DNA of 64,000 nucleotides from Viola odorata (lineage: Eukaryota > Streptophyta > Magnoliopsida > Malpighiales > Violaceae). The position numbers and the translations under genes were made by a program. The notes under the pieces are model-generated. The model saw only the letters and a list, made by a program, of their open reading frames with translations, was not told where the DNA came from and did not search any database. Shown here piece by piece: positions 49,701 through 63,773 of the stretch; position 1 is the first letter of the stretch, and every line of letters begins with the position of its first letter. The stretch is taken from assembly GCA_963691705.1 (NCBI GenBank), contig OY829537.1, positions 57,326,304 through 57,390,303 on the forward strand, given 5' to 3'.

Positions 49701-52700
49701 TCCGCACAGTCGTCTGATAATGTTGTGTCTGGTCACGTCCGCACATGTTGTCTGTTAAGCGTTGTGAAGGGTCACGTCATCACATCGTGTTTTTAATGGT
49801 GTGTTTGGTCACGTCCGCACAGACGTCTGATAATGTTATTTCTGGTCACGCCCGCGCATGTCAATCCTTAAGCGTTGTGAAGGGTCACGTCCCCATATCA
49901 TGTTTTTAATGTTGTGTCTGGTCACGTCTGCACAGTCGTCATATAATGTTGTGTCAGGTCACGTCCGCACATGTTGTCTGTTAAGCGTTGTGAAAGGTCA
50001 CGTCCCCACATCGTGTTGTTAATGTTGTGTCTGGTCACGTCCACACATGTCGTCTGATAATGTTGTGTCTGGTCACATCCGTACATGTCATATCTTAAGC
50101 ATTGTGAAGGGTCATGTCCGCACAGTCGTCTGATAATATTGTATCTGGTCAGTTCCGCACATGTTGTCTGTTAAGCGTTGTGAAGGGTCACGTCCCCACA
50201 TCGTGTTTTTAATGGTGTGTTTGGTCACGTCCGCACAGTCGTCTTATAATGTTGTGTCTGGTCATGTCTGCACATGTTGTCTGTCAAGCATTGTGAAGGG
50301 TCACGTCCCGACATCGTGTATTTAATGTTGTGTTTGGTCAGCTACGCACATGTCGTCTGATAATGTTGTGTCTGGTCACGTCCGCACATGTTGTCTGTTA
50401 AGCGTTGTGAAGGGTCACGTCCCCACATCATGTTGTTAATGTTGTGTCAGGTCACGTCCACATATGTCGTCTGATAATGTTGTGTCTGGTCACGTCCACA
50501 CATGTCATATCTTAAGCGTTGTGAAAGGTCACGGCCCCACATCGTGTTGTTAATGTTGTGTCTGGTCACGTCCACACATGTCGTCTGATAATGTTGTGTC
50601 TGGTCACGTCCGCATATATCGTATGTTAAGCGTTATGAAGGGTCAGGTCCCTACATCGTGTTTTTAATATTGTGTCTGGTCACGTCCGCACATGTCATCT
50701 CTTAAGCGTTTTGAAGGGTCACCTCCCCACCTTGTGTGTTTTAATGTTGTGTCTGGTCACGTCCGCACAGTCGTCTGATAATGTTGTGTCTGGTCACGTC
50801 CGCACATATTGTCTGTTAAGCGTTATGAAGGGTCACGTCCCCACATCGTGTTTTGAATATTGTGTTTGGTCACGTCCGCACAGTCGTCTGATAATATTGT
50901 GTCTGATCACGACCGCACATGTTGTCTGTTAATCGTTGTGAAGGGTCACGTCCCCACATCATGTTATTAATACTGTGTCTAGTCACGTCTACACAGTCCT
51001 CTAATAATGTTGTGTCAAGTCACGTCCGCACATGTTATTTGTTAAGCGTTGTGAAAGGTCACGTCCCCACATCGTGTTGTTAATCTTGTGTCTGGTCACG
51101 TCCTCATATGTCGTCTGGTAATGTTGTGTCTGGTCACGTCCGCACATGTCATCTCTTAAGCGTTGTGAACGGTCACGTCCCCACATCGTGTTTTCAATGC
51201 TATGTCTAGTCACGTCCGCACAGTCCTCTGATAATGTTGTGTCTGGTCACTTCCGCACATGTTGTCTGTTAAGCGTTGTGCAGGGTCACGCCCTCACATC
51301 GTGTTTTCAATGGTGTGTTTGGTCACTTCCCCACATGTCGTCTGATAATGTTTTGTCTGGTCACGTCCGCACATGTTGTCTGTTAAGCGTTGTGAAGGGT
51401 CACGTCCCCACATCGTGTTCTTAATGTTGTGTTTGGTCACGTCCGCACATTCGTCTGATAATTTTGTGTCTGGTCACGTATGCGTATGTTTTCTGTTAAG
51501 TGTTGTGAAAGGTCACGGCCCCACATCGTGTAGTTAATGTTATGTCTGGTCACGTCCACACATGTCGTCTGATTATGTTGTGTCTGGTCACGTCCGCATA
51601 TATCGTCTGTTAAGCGTTATGACGGGTCACGTCCCCACATCGTGTTTTTAATATTGTGTCTGGTCACGTCCGCACATGTCATCTCTTAAGCGTTGTGAAG
51701 GGTCACACCCCCACATCGTGTTTTTAATGGTGTGTTTGGTCACGTCCGCACAGTCGTCTTATAATGTTGTGTCTGGTCATGTCTGCACATGTTGTCTGTT
51801 AAGCGTTGTGAAGGGTCACGTCCCCACATTGTGTTTTTAATGTTGTGTCTCGTCACGTCCGCACAGTCGTCTGATAATGTTGTGTCTGGTCACTTCCGCA
51901 CATGTTGTCTGTCAAGCGTTGTGAAGGGTCACGGCCCCACATCGTGTATTTAATGTTGTGTTTGGTCACGTCCGCACAGTCGTCTGATAATGTTGTGTCA
52001 GGTCACGTCCGCACATGTTGTCTGTTAGGCGTTGTGAAAGGTCACGTCCCCACATCATGTTGTTAATGTTGTGTCAGGTCACGTCCACATATGTCGTCTG
52101 ATAATGTTGTCTGGTCACGTCCGCACATGTCATCTCTTAAGCGTTGTGAAAGGTCACGTCTCTACATCGTGTTGTTAATGTTGTGTCTGGTCACGCCCAC
52201 ACATGTCGTCTGATAATGTTATTTCTGGTCACGCCCGCGCATGTCATCTCTTAAGCGTTGTGAAGGGTCACGTCCCCACCTCATGTTTTTAATGTTGTGT
52301 CTTGTCACGTTTGCACAGTCGTCATATAATGTTGTGTCTGGTCATGTCTGCACATGTTGTCTGTTAAGCGTTGTGAAGGGTCACTTTCCCACATTGTGTA
52401 TTTATTGTTGTGTTTGGTCAGGTACGCACATGTCGTCTGATAATGTTGTGTCTGGTCACGTCCGCACATGTTGTCTGTTAAGGGTTGTGAAGGGTCACGT
52501 CCCCACATCATGTTTTTAATATTCTGTTTGGTCACGTCCGCACAGTCGTTTGATAATGTTGTGTCTAGTCACGTCCGCACATATTGTTTGTTAAGCGTTT
52601 TGAAGGGTCACGTCCGTACATGTTGTCTGTTAAGGGTTTTGAAGGGTCACGTCCCTACATTGTGTTTTTAATGCTGTGTCTGGTAACGTCCGCACAGTCG

Positions 52701-55700
52701 TCTGATAATGTTGTCTGGTCACGTCTCTACATCGTGTTGTTAATGTTGTGTCTGGTCACGCCCACACATGTCGTCTGATAATGTTATTTCTGGTCACGCC
52801 CGCGCATGTCATCTCTTAAGCGTTGTGAAGGGTCACGCCCGCACAGTCGTCTGATAACGTTGTGTCTGGTCACTTCCGCACATGTTGTCTGTCAAGCGTT
52901 GTGAAAGGTCACGTCCCCACATCGTGTTGTTAATGTTGTGTCTGGTCACGTCCTCATATGTCGTCTGGTAATGTTGTGTCTGGTCACGTCCGCACATGTC
53001 ATCTCTTAAGCGTTGTGAACGGTCAGGTCCCCACATCGTGTTTTCAATGCTATGTCTAGTCACGTCCGCACAGTCGTCTGATAATGTTGTGTCTGGTCAC
53101 TTCCGCACATGTTGTCTGTTAAGCGTTGTGCAGGGTCACGCCCTCACATAATGTTTTCAATGGTGTGTTTGGTCACTTCCGCACATGTCGTCTGATAATG
53201 TTTTGTCTGGTCATGTCCGCACATGTTGTCTGTTAAGCGTTGTGAAGGGTCACGTCCCCACATCGTGTTCTTAATGTTGTGTTTGGTCACGTCCGCACAT
53301 TCGTCTGATAATTTTGTGTCTGGTCACGTATGCATCTGTTTTCTGTAAAGTGTTGTGAAAGGTCACGGCCCCACATCGTGTTGTTAATGTTGTGTCTGGT
53401 CACGTCCACACATGTCGTCTAATACTGTTGTGTCTGCTCACGTCCGCATATATCGTCTGTTAAGCGTTATGAATGGTCACGTCCCCACATCGTGTTTTTA
53501 ATATTGTGTCTGGTCACGTCCGCACATGTCATCTCTTAAGCGTTGTGAAGGGTCACGTCCCCACATCGTGTTTTTAATGGTGTGTTTGGTCACGTCCGCA
53601 CAGTCGTCTTATAATGTTGTGTCTGGTCATGTCTGCACATGTTGTCTGTCAAGCATTGTGAAGGGTCACGTCCCGACATCGTGTATTTAATGTTGTGTTT
53701 GGTCAGCTACGCACATGTCGTCTGATAATGTTGTGTCTGGTCACGTCCGCACATGTTGTCTGTTAAGCGTTGTGAAGGGTCACGTCCCCACATCATGTTG
53801 TTAATGTTGTGTCAGGTCACGTCCACATATGTCGTCTGATAATGTTGTGTCTGGTCACGTCCACACATGTCATATCTTAAGCGTTGTGAAAGGTCACGGC
53901 CCCACATCGTGTTGTTAATGTTGTGTCTGGTCACGTCCACACATGTCGTCTGATAATGTTGTGTCTGGTCACGTCCGCATATATCGTATGTTAAGCGTTA
54001 TGAAGGGTCAGGTCCCTACATCGTGTTTTTAATATTGTGTCTGGTCACGTCCGCACATGTCATCTCTTAAGCGTTGTGAAGGGTCACGTCCCCACCTCGT
54101 GTTATTAATGTTGTGTCTGGTCACGTCTGCACAATCGTGTGATAAAGTTGTGTCTGGTCACGTCCGCACATGTTGTCTGTTAAGCGTTGTGAAGGGTCAC
54201 GTCCCCACATCGTGTTTTTAATGGTGTGTTTGGTCACGTCCGCACAGTCGTCTGATAATGTTGTGTCTGGTCACTTCCGCACAGTCGTCTGATAATGTTG
54301 TGTCTGGTCACTTCCGCACATGTTGTCTGTCAAGCGTTGTGAAGGGTCACGTCCCCACATCGTGTATTTAATGTTGTGTTTGGTCAGGTACGCATATGTC
54401 GTCTGATAATGTTGTGTCTGGTCACATCCGCACAAGTCATCTCTTAAGCTTTGTGAAGGGTCACGTCCGTACAGTCGTCTGATAATGTTGTGTCTGGTCA
54501 CTTCCGCACATGTTGTCTGTTAAGCGTTGTGAAGGGTCATGTCCCCACATTGTGTTTTTAATGTTGTGTCTCGTCACGTCCGCACAGTCGTCTGATAATG
54601 TTGTGTCTGGTCACTTCCGCACAGTCGTCTGATAATGTTGTGTCTGGTCACTTCCGCACATGTTGTCTGTGAAGCGTTGTGAAGGGTCACGTCCCGACAT
54701 CGTGTATTTAATGTTGTGTTTGGTCAGGTACGCACATGTCGTCTGATAATGTTGTGTCTGGTCACGTCCGCACATGTTGTCTGTTAAGCGTTGTGAAAGG
54801 TCACGTCCCCACATTGTGTTTTTAATGTTGTGTCTCGTCACGTCCGCACAGTCGTTTGATAATGTTGTGTCTGGTCACTTCTGCACAGTCGTCTGATAAT
54901 GTTGTGTCTGGTCACTTCCGCACATGTTGTCTGTCAAGCGTTGTGAAGGGTCACGTCCCCACATCGTGTATTTAATGTTGTGTTTGGTCAGGTACGCACA
55001 TGTCGTCTAATAATGTTGTGTCTCGTCACGTCCGCACATGTTGTCTGTTAAGCGTTGTGAAGGGTCACGTCCCCACATCATGTTGTTAATGTTGTGTCAG
55101 GTCACGTCCACATATGTCGTCTGATAATGTTGTGTTTGGTCACGTCCGCACATGTCATCTCTTAAGCGTTGTGAAAGGTCACGCCCCCACATCGTGTTGT
55201 TAATGGTGTGTTTGGTCACTTCCGCACATGTCGTCTGATAATGTTATGTCTGCTCACGTCCCCACATCATATTTTAAATGCTCTGTCTGGTCACGTCTGC
55301 ACAGTCGTCTGATAATATTGTGTCAGGTCACATCCGCACATGTTGTCTGTTAGGCGTTGTGAAAGGTCAGGTCCCCACAACATGTTGTTAATGTTGTGTC
55401 AGGTCACGTCCACATATGTCGTCTGATAATGTTGTGTCTGGTCGCGCCTGCACATGTCATCTCTTAAGCGTTGTGAAAGGTCACGGCCCCACATCGTGTT
55501 GTTAATGTTGTGTCTGGTCACGTCCACACATGTCGTCTGATAATGTTGTGTCTGGTCACGTTCGCATATATCGTCTGTTAAGCGTTATGAAGGGTCATGT
55601 CGCCACATCGTGTTTTTAATATTGTGTCTGGTCACGTCCGCACATGTCATCTCTTAAGCGTTGTGAAGGGTCACGCCCCCACCTCGTGTTATTAATGTTG

Positions 55701-57991
55701 TGTCTGGTCACGTCCGCACAGTCGTGTGATAAAGTTGTGTCTGGTCATGTCCGCACATGTTGTCAGTTAAGCGTTGTCAAGGGTCATGTCCCCACATCGT
55801 GTTTTTAATGGTGTGTTTGGTCACGTCCGCACAGTCGTCTGATAATGTTGTGTCTGGTCACTTCCGCACAGTCGTCTGATAATGTTGTGTCTGGTCACTT
55901 CCGCACATGTTGTCTGTCAAGCGTTGTGAAGGGTCACGTCCCCACATCGTGTATTTCATGTTGTGTTTGGTCAGGTACGCACATGTCGTCTGATAATGTT
56001 GTGTCTGGTCACATCCGCACATGTCATCTCTTAAGCTTTGTGTCTGGTCACGTCCGCATATATCGTCTGTTAAGCGTTATGAAGGGTCAGGTCCCCACAT
56101 CGTGTTTTTAATATTGTGTCTGGTCACGTCCGCACATGTCATCTCTTAAGCGTTGTGAAGGGTCACGCCCCAACCTCGTGTTATTAATGTTGTGTCTGGT
56201 CACGTCCGCACAATCGTGTGATAAAGTTGTGTCTGGTCACGTCCGCACAAGTCATCTCTTAAGCTTTGTGAAGGGTCACGTCCGTACAGTCGTCTGATAA
56301 TGTTGTGTCTGGTCACTTCCGCACATGTTGTCTGTTAAGCGTTGTGAAGGGTCATGTCCCCACATTGTGTTTTTAATGTTGTGTCTCGTCACGTCCGCAC
56401 AGTCGTCTGATAATGTTGTGTCTGGTCACGTCCGCACAAGTCATCTCTTAAGCTTTGTGAAGGGTCACGTCCGTACAGTCGTCTGATAATGTTGTGTCTG
56501 GTCACTTCCGCACATGTTGTCTGTTAAGCGTTGTGAAGGGTCATGTCCCCACATTGTGCTTTTAATGTTGTGTCTCGTCACGTCCGCACAGTCGTCTGAT
56601 AATGTTGTGTCTGGTCACTTCCGCACAAGTCATCTCTTAAGCTTTGTGAAGGGTCACGTCCGCACAGTCGTCTGATAATGTTGTGTCTGGTCACTTCCGC
56701 ACAGTCGTCTGATAATGTTGTGTCTGGTCACGTCCGCACATGTTGTGTCTGGTCACGTCCCCACATCATGTTGTTAATGTTGTGTCAGGTCACGTCCACA
56801 TATGTCGTCTGATAATGTTGTGTCTGGTCACGTCCACACATGTCATATCTTAAGCATTGTGAAAGGTCACGGCCCCACATCGTGTTGTTAATGTTGTGTC
56901 TGGTCACGTCCACACATGTCGTCTGATAATGTTGTGTCTGGTCACGTCCGCATATATCGTATGTTAAGCGTTATGAAGGGTCAGGTCCCTACATCATGTT
57001 TTTAATATTGTGTCTGGTCACGTCCGCACATGTCATCTCTTAAGCGTTGTGAAGGGTCACGCCCCCACCTCGTGTTATTAATGTTGTGTCTGGTCACGTC
57101 CGCACAATCGTGTGATAAAGTTGTGTCTGGTCACGTCCGCACATGTTGTCTGTTAAGCGTTGTGAAGGGTCACGTCCCCACATCGTGTTTTTAATGGTGT
57201 GTTTGGTCACGTCCGCACAGTCGTCTGATAATGTTGTGTCTGGTCACTTCCGCACAGTCGTCTGATAATGTTGTGTCTGGTCACTTCCGCACATGTTGTC
57301 TGTCAAGCGTTGTGAAGGGTCACGTCCCCACATCGTGTATTTAATGTTGTGTTTGGTCAGGTACGCATATGTCGTCTGATAATGTTGTGTCTGGTCACAT
57401 CCGCACAAGTCATCTCTTAAGCTTTGTGAAGGGTCACGTCCGTACAGTCGTCTGATAATGTTGTGTCTGGTCACTTCCGCACATGTTGTCTGTTAAGCGT
57501 TGTGAAGGGTCATGTCCCCACATTGTGTTTTTAATGTTGTGTCTCGTCACGTCCGCACAGTCGTCTGATAATGTTGTGTCTGGTCACTTCCGCACAGTCG
57601 TCTGATAATGTTGTGTCTGGTCACTTCCGCACATGTTGTCTGTGAAGCGTTGTGAAGGGTCACGTCCCGACATCGTGTATTTAATGTTGTGTTTGGTCAG
57701 GTACGCACATGTCGTCTGATAATGTTGTGTCTGGTCACGTCCGCACATGTTGTCTGTTAAGCGTTGTGAAGGGTCACGTCCCCACATTGTGTTTTTAATG
57801 TTGTGTCTCGTCACGTCCGCACAGTCGTTTGATAATGTTGTGTCTGGTCACTTCTGCACAGTCGTCTGATAATGTTGTGTCTGGTCACTTCCGCACATGT
57901 TGTCTGTCAAGCGTTGTGAAGGGTCACGTCCCCACATCGTGTATTTAATGTTGTGTTTGGTCAGGTACGCACATGTCGTCTAATAATGTTG
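46703..57991. repeat. 11,289-bp tandem duplication, second copy
   Basis: This is the second near-perfect copy. The join near 46703 lies inside an A-to-B transition: to its left is the CGTCTAATAATGTTGTG flavour of the 2973-bp repeat, to its right the flavour found after 35414. After 57991 the sequence goes on in the 2973-bp repeat with TCTCGTCACG, so the crossover took place within that repeat. Confidence 0.88.
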
Positions 57992-59400
57992 TGTCTCGTC
58001 ACGTCCGCACATGTTGTCTGTTAAGCGTTGTGAAGGGTCACGTCCCCACATCATGTTGTTAATGTTGTGTCAGGTCACGTCCACATATGTCGTCTGATAA
58101 TGTTGTGTTTGGTCACGTCCGCACATGTCATCTCTTAAGCGTTGTGAAAGGTCACGCCCCCACATCGTGTTGTTAATGGTGTGTTTGGTCACTTCCGCAC
58201 ATGTCGTCTGATAATGTTATGTCTGCTCACGCCCCACATCATATTTTAAATGCTGTGTCTGGTCACGTCTGCACAGTCGTCTGATAATATTGTGTCAGGT
58301 CACATCCGCACATGTTGTCTGTTAGGCGTTGTGAAAGGTCAGGTCCCCACAACATGTTGTTAATGTTGTGTCAGGTCACGTCCACATATGTCGTCTGATA
58401 ATGTTGTGTCTGGTCGCGCCTGCACATGTCATCTCTTAAGCGTTGTGAAAGGTCACGGCCCCACATCGTGTTGTTAATGTTGTGTCTGGTCACGTCCACA
58501 CATGTCGTCTGATAATGTTGTGTCTGGTCACGTTCGCATATATCGTCTGTTAAGCGTTATGAAGGGTCATGTCGCCACATCGTGTTTTTAATATTGTGTC
58601 TGGTCACGTCCGCACATGTCATCTCTTAAGCGTTGTGAAGGGTCACGCCCCCACCTCGTGTTATTAATGTTGTGTCTGGTCACGTCCGCACAGTCGTGTG
58701 ATAAAGTTGTGTCTGGTCATGTCCGCACATGTTGTCAGTTAAGCGTTGTCAAGGGTCATGTCCCCACATCGTGTTTTTAATGGTGTGTTTGGTCACGTCC
58801 GCACAGTCGTCTGATAATGTTGTGTCTGGTCACTTCCGCACAGTCGTCTGATAATGTTGTGTCTGGTCACTTCCGCACATGTTGTCTGTCAAGCGTTGTG
58901 AAGGGTCACGTCCCCACATCGTGTATTTCATGTTGTGTTTGGTCAGGTACGCACATGTCGTCTGATAATGTTGTGTCTGGTCACATCCGCACATGTCATC
59001 TCTTAAGCTTTGTGTCTGGTCACGTCCGCATATATCGTCTGTTAAGCGTTATGAAGGGTCAGGTCCCCACATCGTGTTTTTAATATTGTGTCTGGTCACG
59101 TCCGCACATGTCATCTCTTAAGCGTTGTGAAGGGTCACGCCCCCACCTCGTGTTATTAATGTTGTGTCTGGTCACGTCCGCACAATCGTGTGATAAAGTT
59201 GTGTCTGGTCACGTCCGCACAAGTCATCTCTTAAGCTTTGTGAAGGGTCACGTCCGTACAGTCGTCTGATAATGTTGTGTCTGGTCACTTCCGCACATGT
59301 TGTCTGTTAAGCGTTGTGAAGGGTCATGTCCCCACATTGTGTTTTTAATGTTGTGTCTCGTCACGTCCGCACAGTCGTCTGATAATGTTGTGTCTGGTCA
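53779..59400. repeat. 2973-bp higher-order repeat, second series
   Basis: The copies are 53779-56751 and 56752 to about 59400. The second is 2972 bp in phase after a single-base deletion, CACGCCCCACATC near 58230 against CACGTCCCCACATC near 55258. This series shows what follows the repeat where the larger duplication did not interrupt it. Confidence 0.78.
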
Positions 59401-60000
59401 CTTCCGCACAAGTCATCTCTTAAGCTTTGTGAAGGGTCACGTCCGCACAGTCGTCTGATAATGTTGTGTCTGGTCACTTCCGCACATGTTGTCTGTTAAG
59501 CGTTGTGAAGGGTCACGTCCCGACATCGTGTATTTAATGTTGTGTTTGGTCAGGTACGCACATGTCGTCTGATAATGTTGTGTCTGGTCACTTCCGCACA
59601 TGTTGTCTGTTAAGCGTTGTGAAGGGTCATGTCCCCACATTGTGTTTTTAATGTTGTGTCTCGTCACGTCCGCACAGTCGTCTGATAATGTTGTGTCTGG
59701 TCACTTCCGCACAAGTCATCTCTTAAGCTTTGTGAAGGGTCACGTCCGCACAGTCGTCTGATAATGTTGTGTCTGGTCACTTCCGCACAGTCGTCTGATA
59801 ATGTTGTGTCTGGTCACTTCCGCACATGTTGTCTGTTAAGCGTTGTGAAGGGTCACGTCCCGACATCGTGTATTTAATGTTGTGTTTGGTCAGGTACGCA
59901 CATGTCGTCTGATAATGTTGTGTCTTGTCACTTCCGCACATGTTGTCTGTTAAGCGTTGTGAAGGGTCACGTCCCCACATCATGTTGTTAATGTTGTGTC
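59390..60000. repeat. 303-bp local duplication (eight subunits)
   Basis: CACTTCCGCACAAGTCATC followed by AAGCTTTGTGAAGGGTCAC occurs at about 59400 and again at about 59703, 303 bp apart. The region corresponding to it near 62461 has only one copy, which explains why upstream matches to that region are offset by 3063 rather than 2760 bp. Confidence 0.72.
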
Positions 60001-60978
60001 AGGTCACGTCCACATATGTCGTCTGATAATGTTGTGTCTGGTCACGTCCGCACATGTCATCTCTTAAGCTTTGTGAAGGGTCACGTCCGTACAGTCGCCT
60101 GATAATGTTGTGTCTGGTCACTTCCGCACATGTTGTCTGTTAAGCGTTGTGAAGGGTCACGTCCCCACATTGTGTTTTTAATGTTTTGTCTCGTCACGTC
60201 CGCACAGTCGTTTGATAATGTTGTGTCTGGTCACTTCTGCACAGTCGTCTGATAATGTTGTGTCTGGTCACTTCCGCACATGTTGTCTGTCGAGCGTTGT
60301 GAAGGGTCACGTCCCCACATCGTGTATTTAATGTTGTGTTTGGTCAGGTACGCACATGTCGTCTGATAATGTTGTGTCTGGTCACTTCCGCACATGTTGT
60401 CTGTTAAGCGTTGTGAAGGGTCACGTCCCCACATCATGTTGTTAATGTTGTGTCAGGTCACGTCCACATATGTCGTCTGATAATGTTGTGTCTGGTCACG
60501 TCCGCACATGTCATCTCTTAAGCTTTGTGAAGGGTCACGTCCGTACAGTCGCCTGATAATGTTGTGTCTGGTCACTTCCGCACATGTTGTCTGTTAAGCG
60601 TTGTGAAGGGTCACGTCCCCACATTGTGTTTTTAATGTTGTGTCTCGTCACGTCCGCACAGTCGTTTGATAATGTTGTGTCTGGTCACTTCCGCACAGTC
60701 GTCTGATAATGTTGTGTCTGGTCACTTCCGCACATGTTGTCTGTCGAGCGTTGTGAAGGGTCACGTCCCCACATCGTGTATTTAATGTTGTGTTTGGTCA
60801 GGTACGCACATGTCGTCTGATAATGTTGTGTCTGGTCACTTCCGCACATGTTGTCTGTTAAGCGTTGTGAAGGGTCACGTCCCCACATCATGTTGTTAAT
60901 GTTGTGTCAGGTCACGTCCACATATGTCGTCTGATAATGTTGTGTCTGGTCACGTCCGCACATGTCATCTCTTAAGCG
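59750..60978. repeat. 454-bp higher-order repeat, about 2.7 copies
   Basis: A-A-B-C blocks with CACTTCCGCACAGTCG recur at 59777, 60231 and 60685, 454 bp apart. The run ends near 60978, where AGCTTTGTG becomes AGCGTTGTG. The first copy carries GTGTCTTGTCAC near 59930 and the others GTGTCTGGTCAC. The same period occurs at 2190-3012 and near 32.5 kb, but with different flavours. Confidence 0.8.
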
Positions 60979-61013
60979 TTGTGAAGGGTCACGCCCCCAC
61001 CTCGTGTTATTAA

Positions 61014-61241
61014 TGTTGTGTCTGGTCACTTCCGCACATGTTGTCTGTCGAGCGTTGTGAAGGGTCACGTCCCCACATCGTGTATTTAATGTTGTGTCTG
61101 GTCACTTCCACACATGTTGTCTGTCGAGCGTTGTGAAGGGTCACGTCCCCACATCGTGTATTTAATGTTGTGTTTGGTCACTTCCGCACATGTTGTCTGT
61201 CGAGCGTTGCGAAGGGTCACGTCCCCACATCGTGTATTTAA
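61014..61241. repeat. Three 76-bp B-C dimers without subunit A
   Basis: The dimers are 61014-61089, 61090-61165 and 61166-61241. Each is one B ending CTGTCGAG and one C ending GTGTATTTAA. Small differences are CACTTCCACACATG in the second and TTTGGTCAC and TTGCGAAGG in the third. Elsewhere single B-C dimers occur, but this is the only place where I see several in a row, apart from its copy from 63774. Confidence 0.88.
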
Positions 61242-63773
61242 TGTTGTGTTTGGTCAGGTACGCACATGTCGTCTGATAATGTTGTGTCTGGTCACTTCCG
61301 CACATGTTGTCTGTTAAGCGTTGTGAAGGGTCACGTCCCCACCTTGTGTTTTTAATGTTGTGTCTCGTCACGTCCGCACAGTCGTTTGATAATGTTGTGT
61401 CTGGTCACTTCCGCACATGTCGTCTGATAATGTTGTGTCTGGTCACTTCCGCACATGTTGTCTGTTAAGCGTTGTGAAGGGTCACGTCCCCACCTTGTGT
61501 TTTTAATGTTGTGTCTCGTCACGTCCGCACAGTCGTTTGATAAGGTTGTGTCTGGTCACTTCTGCACAGTCTTCTGATAATGTTGTGTCTGGTCACGTCC
61601 GCACATGTCATCTCTTAAGCGTTGTGAAGGGTCACGCCCCCACCTCGTGTTATTAATGTTGTGTCTAGTCACGTCCGCACAGTCGTGTGATAAAGTTGTG
61701 TCTGGTCACGTCCGCACATGTTGTCTGTTAAGCGTTGTGAAGGGTCACGTCCCCACCTTGTGTTTTTAATGTTGTGTCTCGTCACGTCCGCACAGTCGTT
61801 TGATAATGTTGTGTCTGGTCACTTCTGCACAGTCGTCTGATAATGTTGTGTCTGGTCACGTCCGCACATGTCATCTCTTAAGCGTTGTGAAGGGTCACGC
61901 CCCCACCTCGTGTTATTAATGTTGTTTCTGGTCACGTCCGCACAGTCGTGAGATAAAGTTGTGTCTGGTCACGTCCGCACATGTTGTCTGTTAAGCGTTG
62001 TGAAGGGTCACGTCCCCACATCGTGTTTTTAATGGTGTGTTTGGTCACGTCCACACATGTCGTCTAATAATGTTGTGTCTGGTCACGTCCGCATATATCG
62101 TCTGTTAAGCGTTATGAAGGGTCAGGTCCCCACATCGTGTTTTTAATATTGTGTCTGGTCACGTCCGCACATGTCATCTCTTAAGCGTTGTGAAGGGTCA
62201 CGCCCCCACCTCGTGTTATTAATGTTGTGTCTGGTCACGTCCGCACAATCGTGTGATAAAGTTGTGTCTGGTCACGTCCGCACAAGTCATCTCTTAAGCT
62301 TTGTGAAGGGTCACGTCCGTACAGTCGTCTGATAATGTTGTGTCTGGTCACTTCCGCACATGTTGTCTGTTAAGCGTTGTGAAGGGTCATGTCCCCACAT
62401 TGTGTTTTTAATGTTGTGTCTCGTCACGTCCGCACAGTCGTCTGATAATGTTGTGTCTGGTCACTTCCGCACAAGTCATCTCTTAAGCTTTGTGAAGGGT
62501 CACGTCCGCACAGTCGTCTGATAATGTTGTGTCTGGTCACTTCCGCACAGTCGTCTGATAATGTTGTGTCTGGTCACTTCCGCACATGTTGTCTGTTAAG
62601 CGTTGTGAAGGGTCACGTCCCGACATCGTGTATTTAATGTTGTGTTTGGTCAGGTACGCACATGTCGTCTGATAATGTTGTGTCTTGTCACTTCCGCACA
62701 TGTTGTCTGTTAAGCGTTGTGAAGGGTCACGTCCCCACATCATGTTGTTAATGTTGTGTCAGGTCACGTCCACATATGTCGTCTGATAATGTTGTGTCTG
62801 GTCACGTCCGCACATGTCATCTCTTAAGCTTTGTGAAGGGTCACGTCCGTACAGTCGCCTGATAATGTTGTGTCTGGTCACTTCCGCACATGTTGTCTGT
62901 TAAGCGTTGTGAAGGGTCACGTCCCCACATTGTGTTTTTAATGTTGTGTCTCGTCACGTCCGCACAGTCGTTTGATAATGTTGTGTCTGGTCACTTCTGC
63001 ACAGTCGTCTGATAATGTTGTGTCTGGTCACTTCCGCACATGTTGTCTGTCGAGCGTTGTGAAGGGTCACGTCCCCACATCGTGTATTTAATGTTGTGTT
63101 TGGTCAGGTACGCACATGTCGTCTGATAATGTTGTGTCTGGTCACTTCCGCACATGTTGTCTGTTAAGCGTTGTGAAGGGTCACGTCCCCACATCATGTT
63201 GTTAATGTTGTGTCAGGTCACGTCCACATATGTCGTCTGATAATGTTGTGTCTGGTCACGTCCGCACATGTCATCTCTTAAGCTTTGTGAAGGGTCACGT
63301 CCGTACAGTCGCCTGATAATGTTGTGTCTGGTCACTTCCGCACATGTTGTCTGTTAAGCGTTGTGAAGGGTCACGTCCCCACATTGTGTTTTTAATGTTG
63401 TGTCTCGTCACGTCCGCACAGTCGTTTGATAATGTTGTGTCTGGTCACTTCCGCACAGTCGTCTGATAATGTTGTGTCTGGTCACTTCCGCACATGTTGT
63501 CTGTCGAGCGTTGTGAAGGGTCACGTCCCCACATCGTGTATTTAATGTTGTGTTTGGTCAGGTACGCACATGTCGTCTGATAATGTTGTGTCTGGTCACT
63601 TCCGCACATGTTGTCTGTTAAGCGTTGTGAAGGGTCACGTCCCCACATCATGTTGTTAATGTTGTGTCAGGTCACGTCCACATATGTCGTCTGATAATGT
63701 TGTGTCTGGTCACGTCCGCACATGTCATCTCTTAAGCGTTGTGAAGGGTCACGCCCCCACCTCGTGTTATTAA

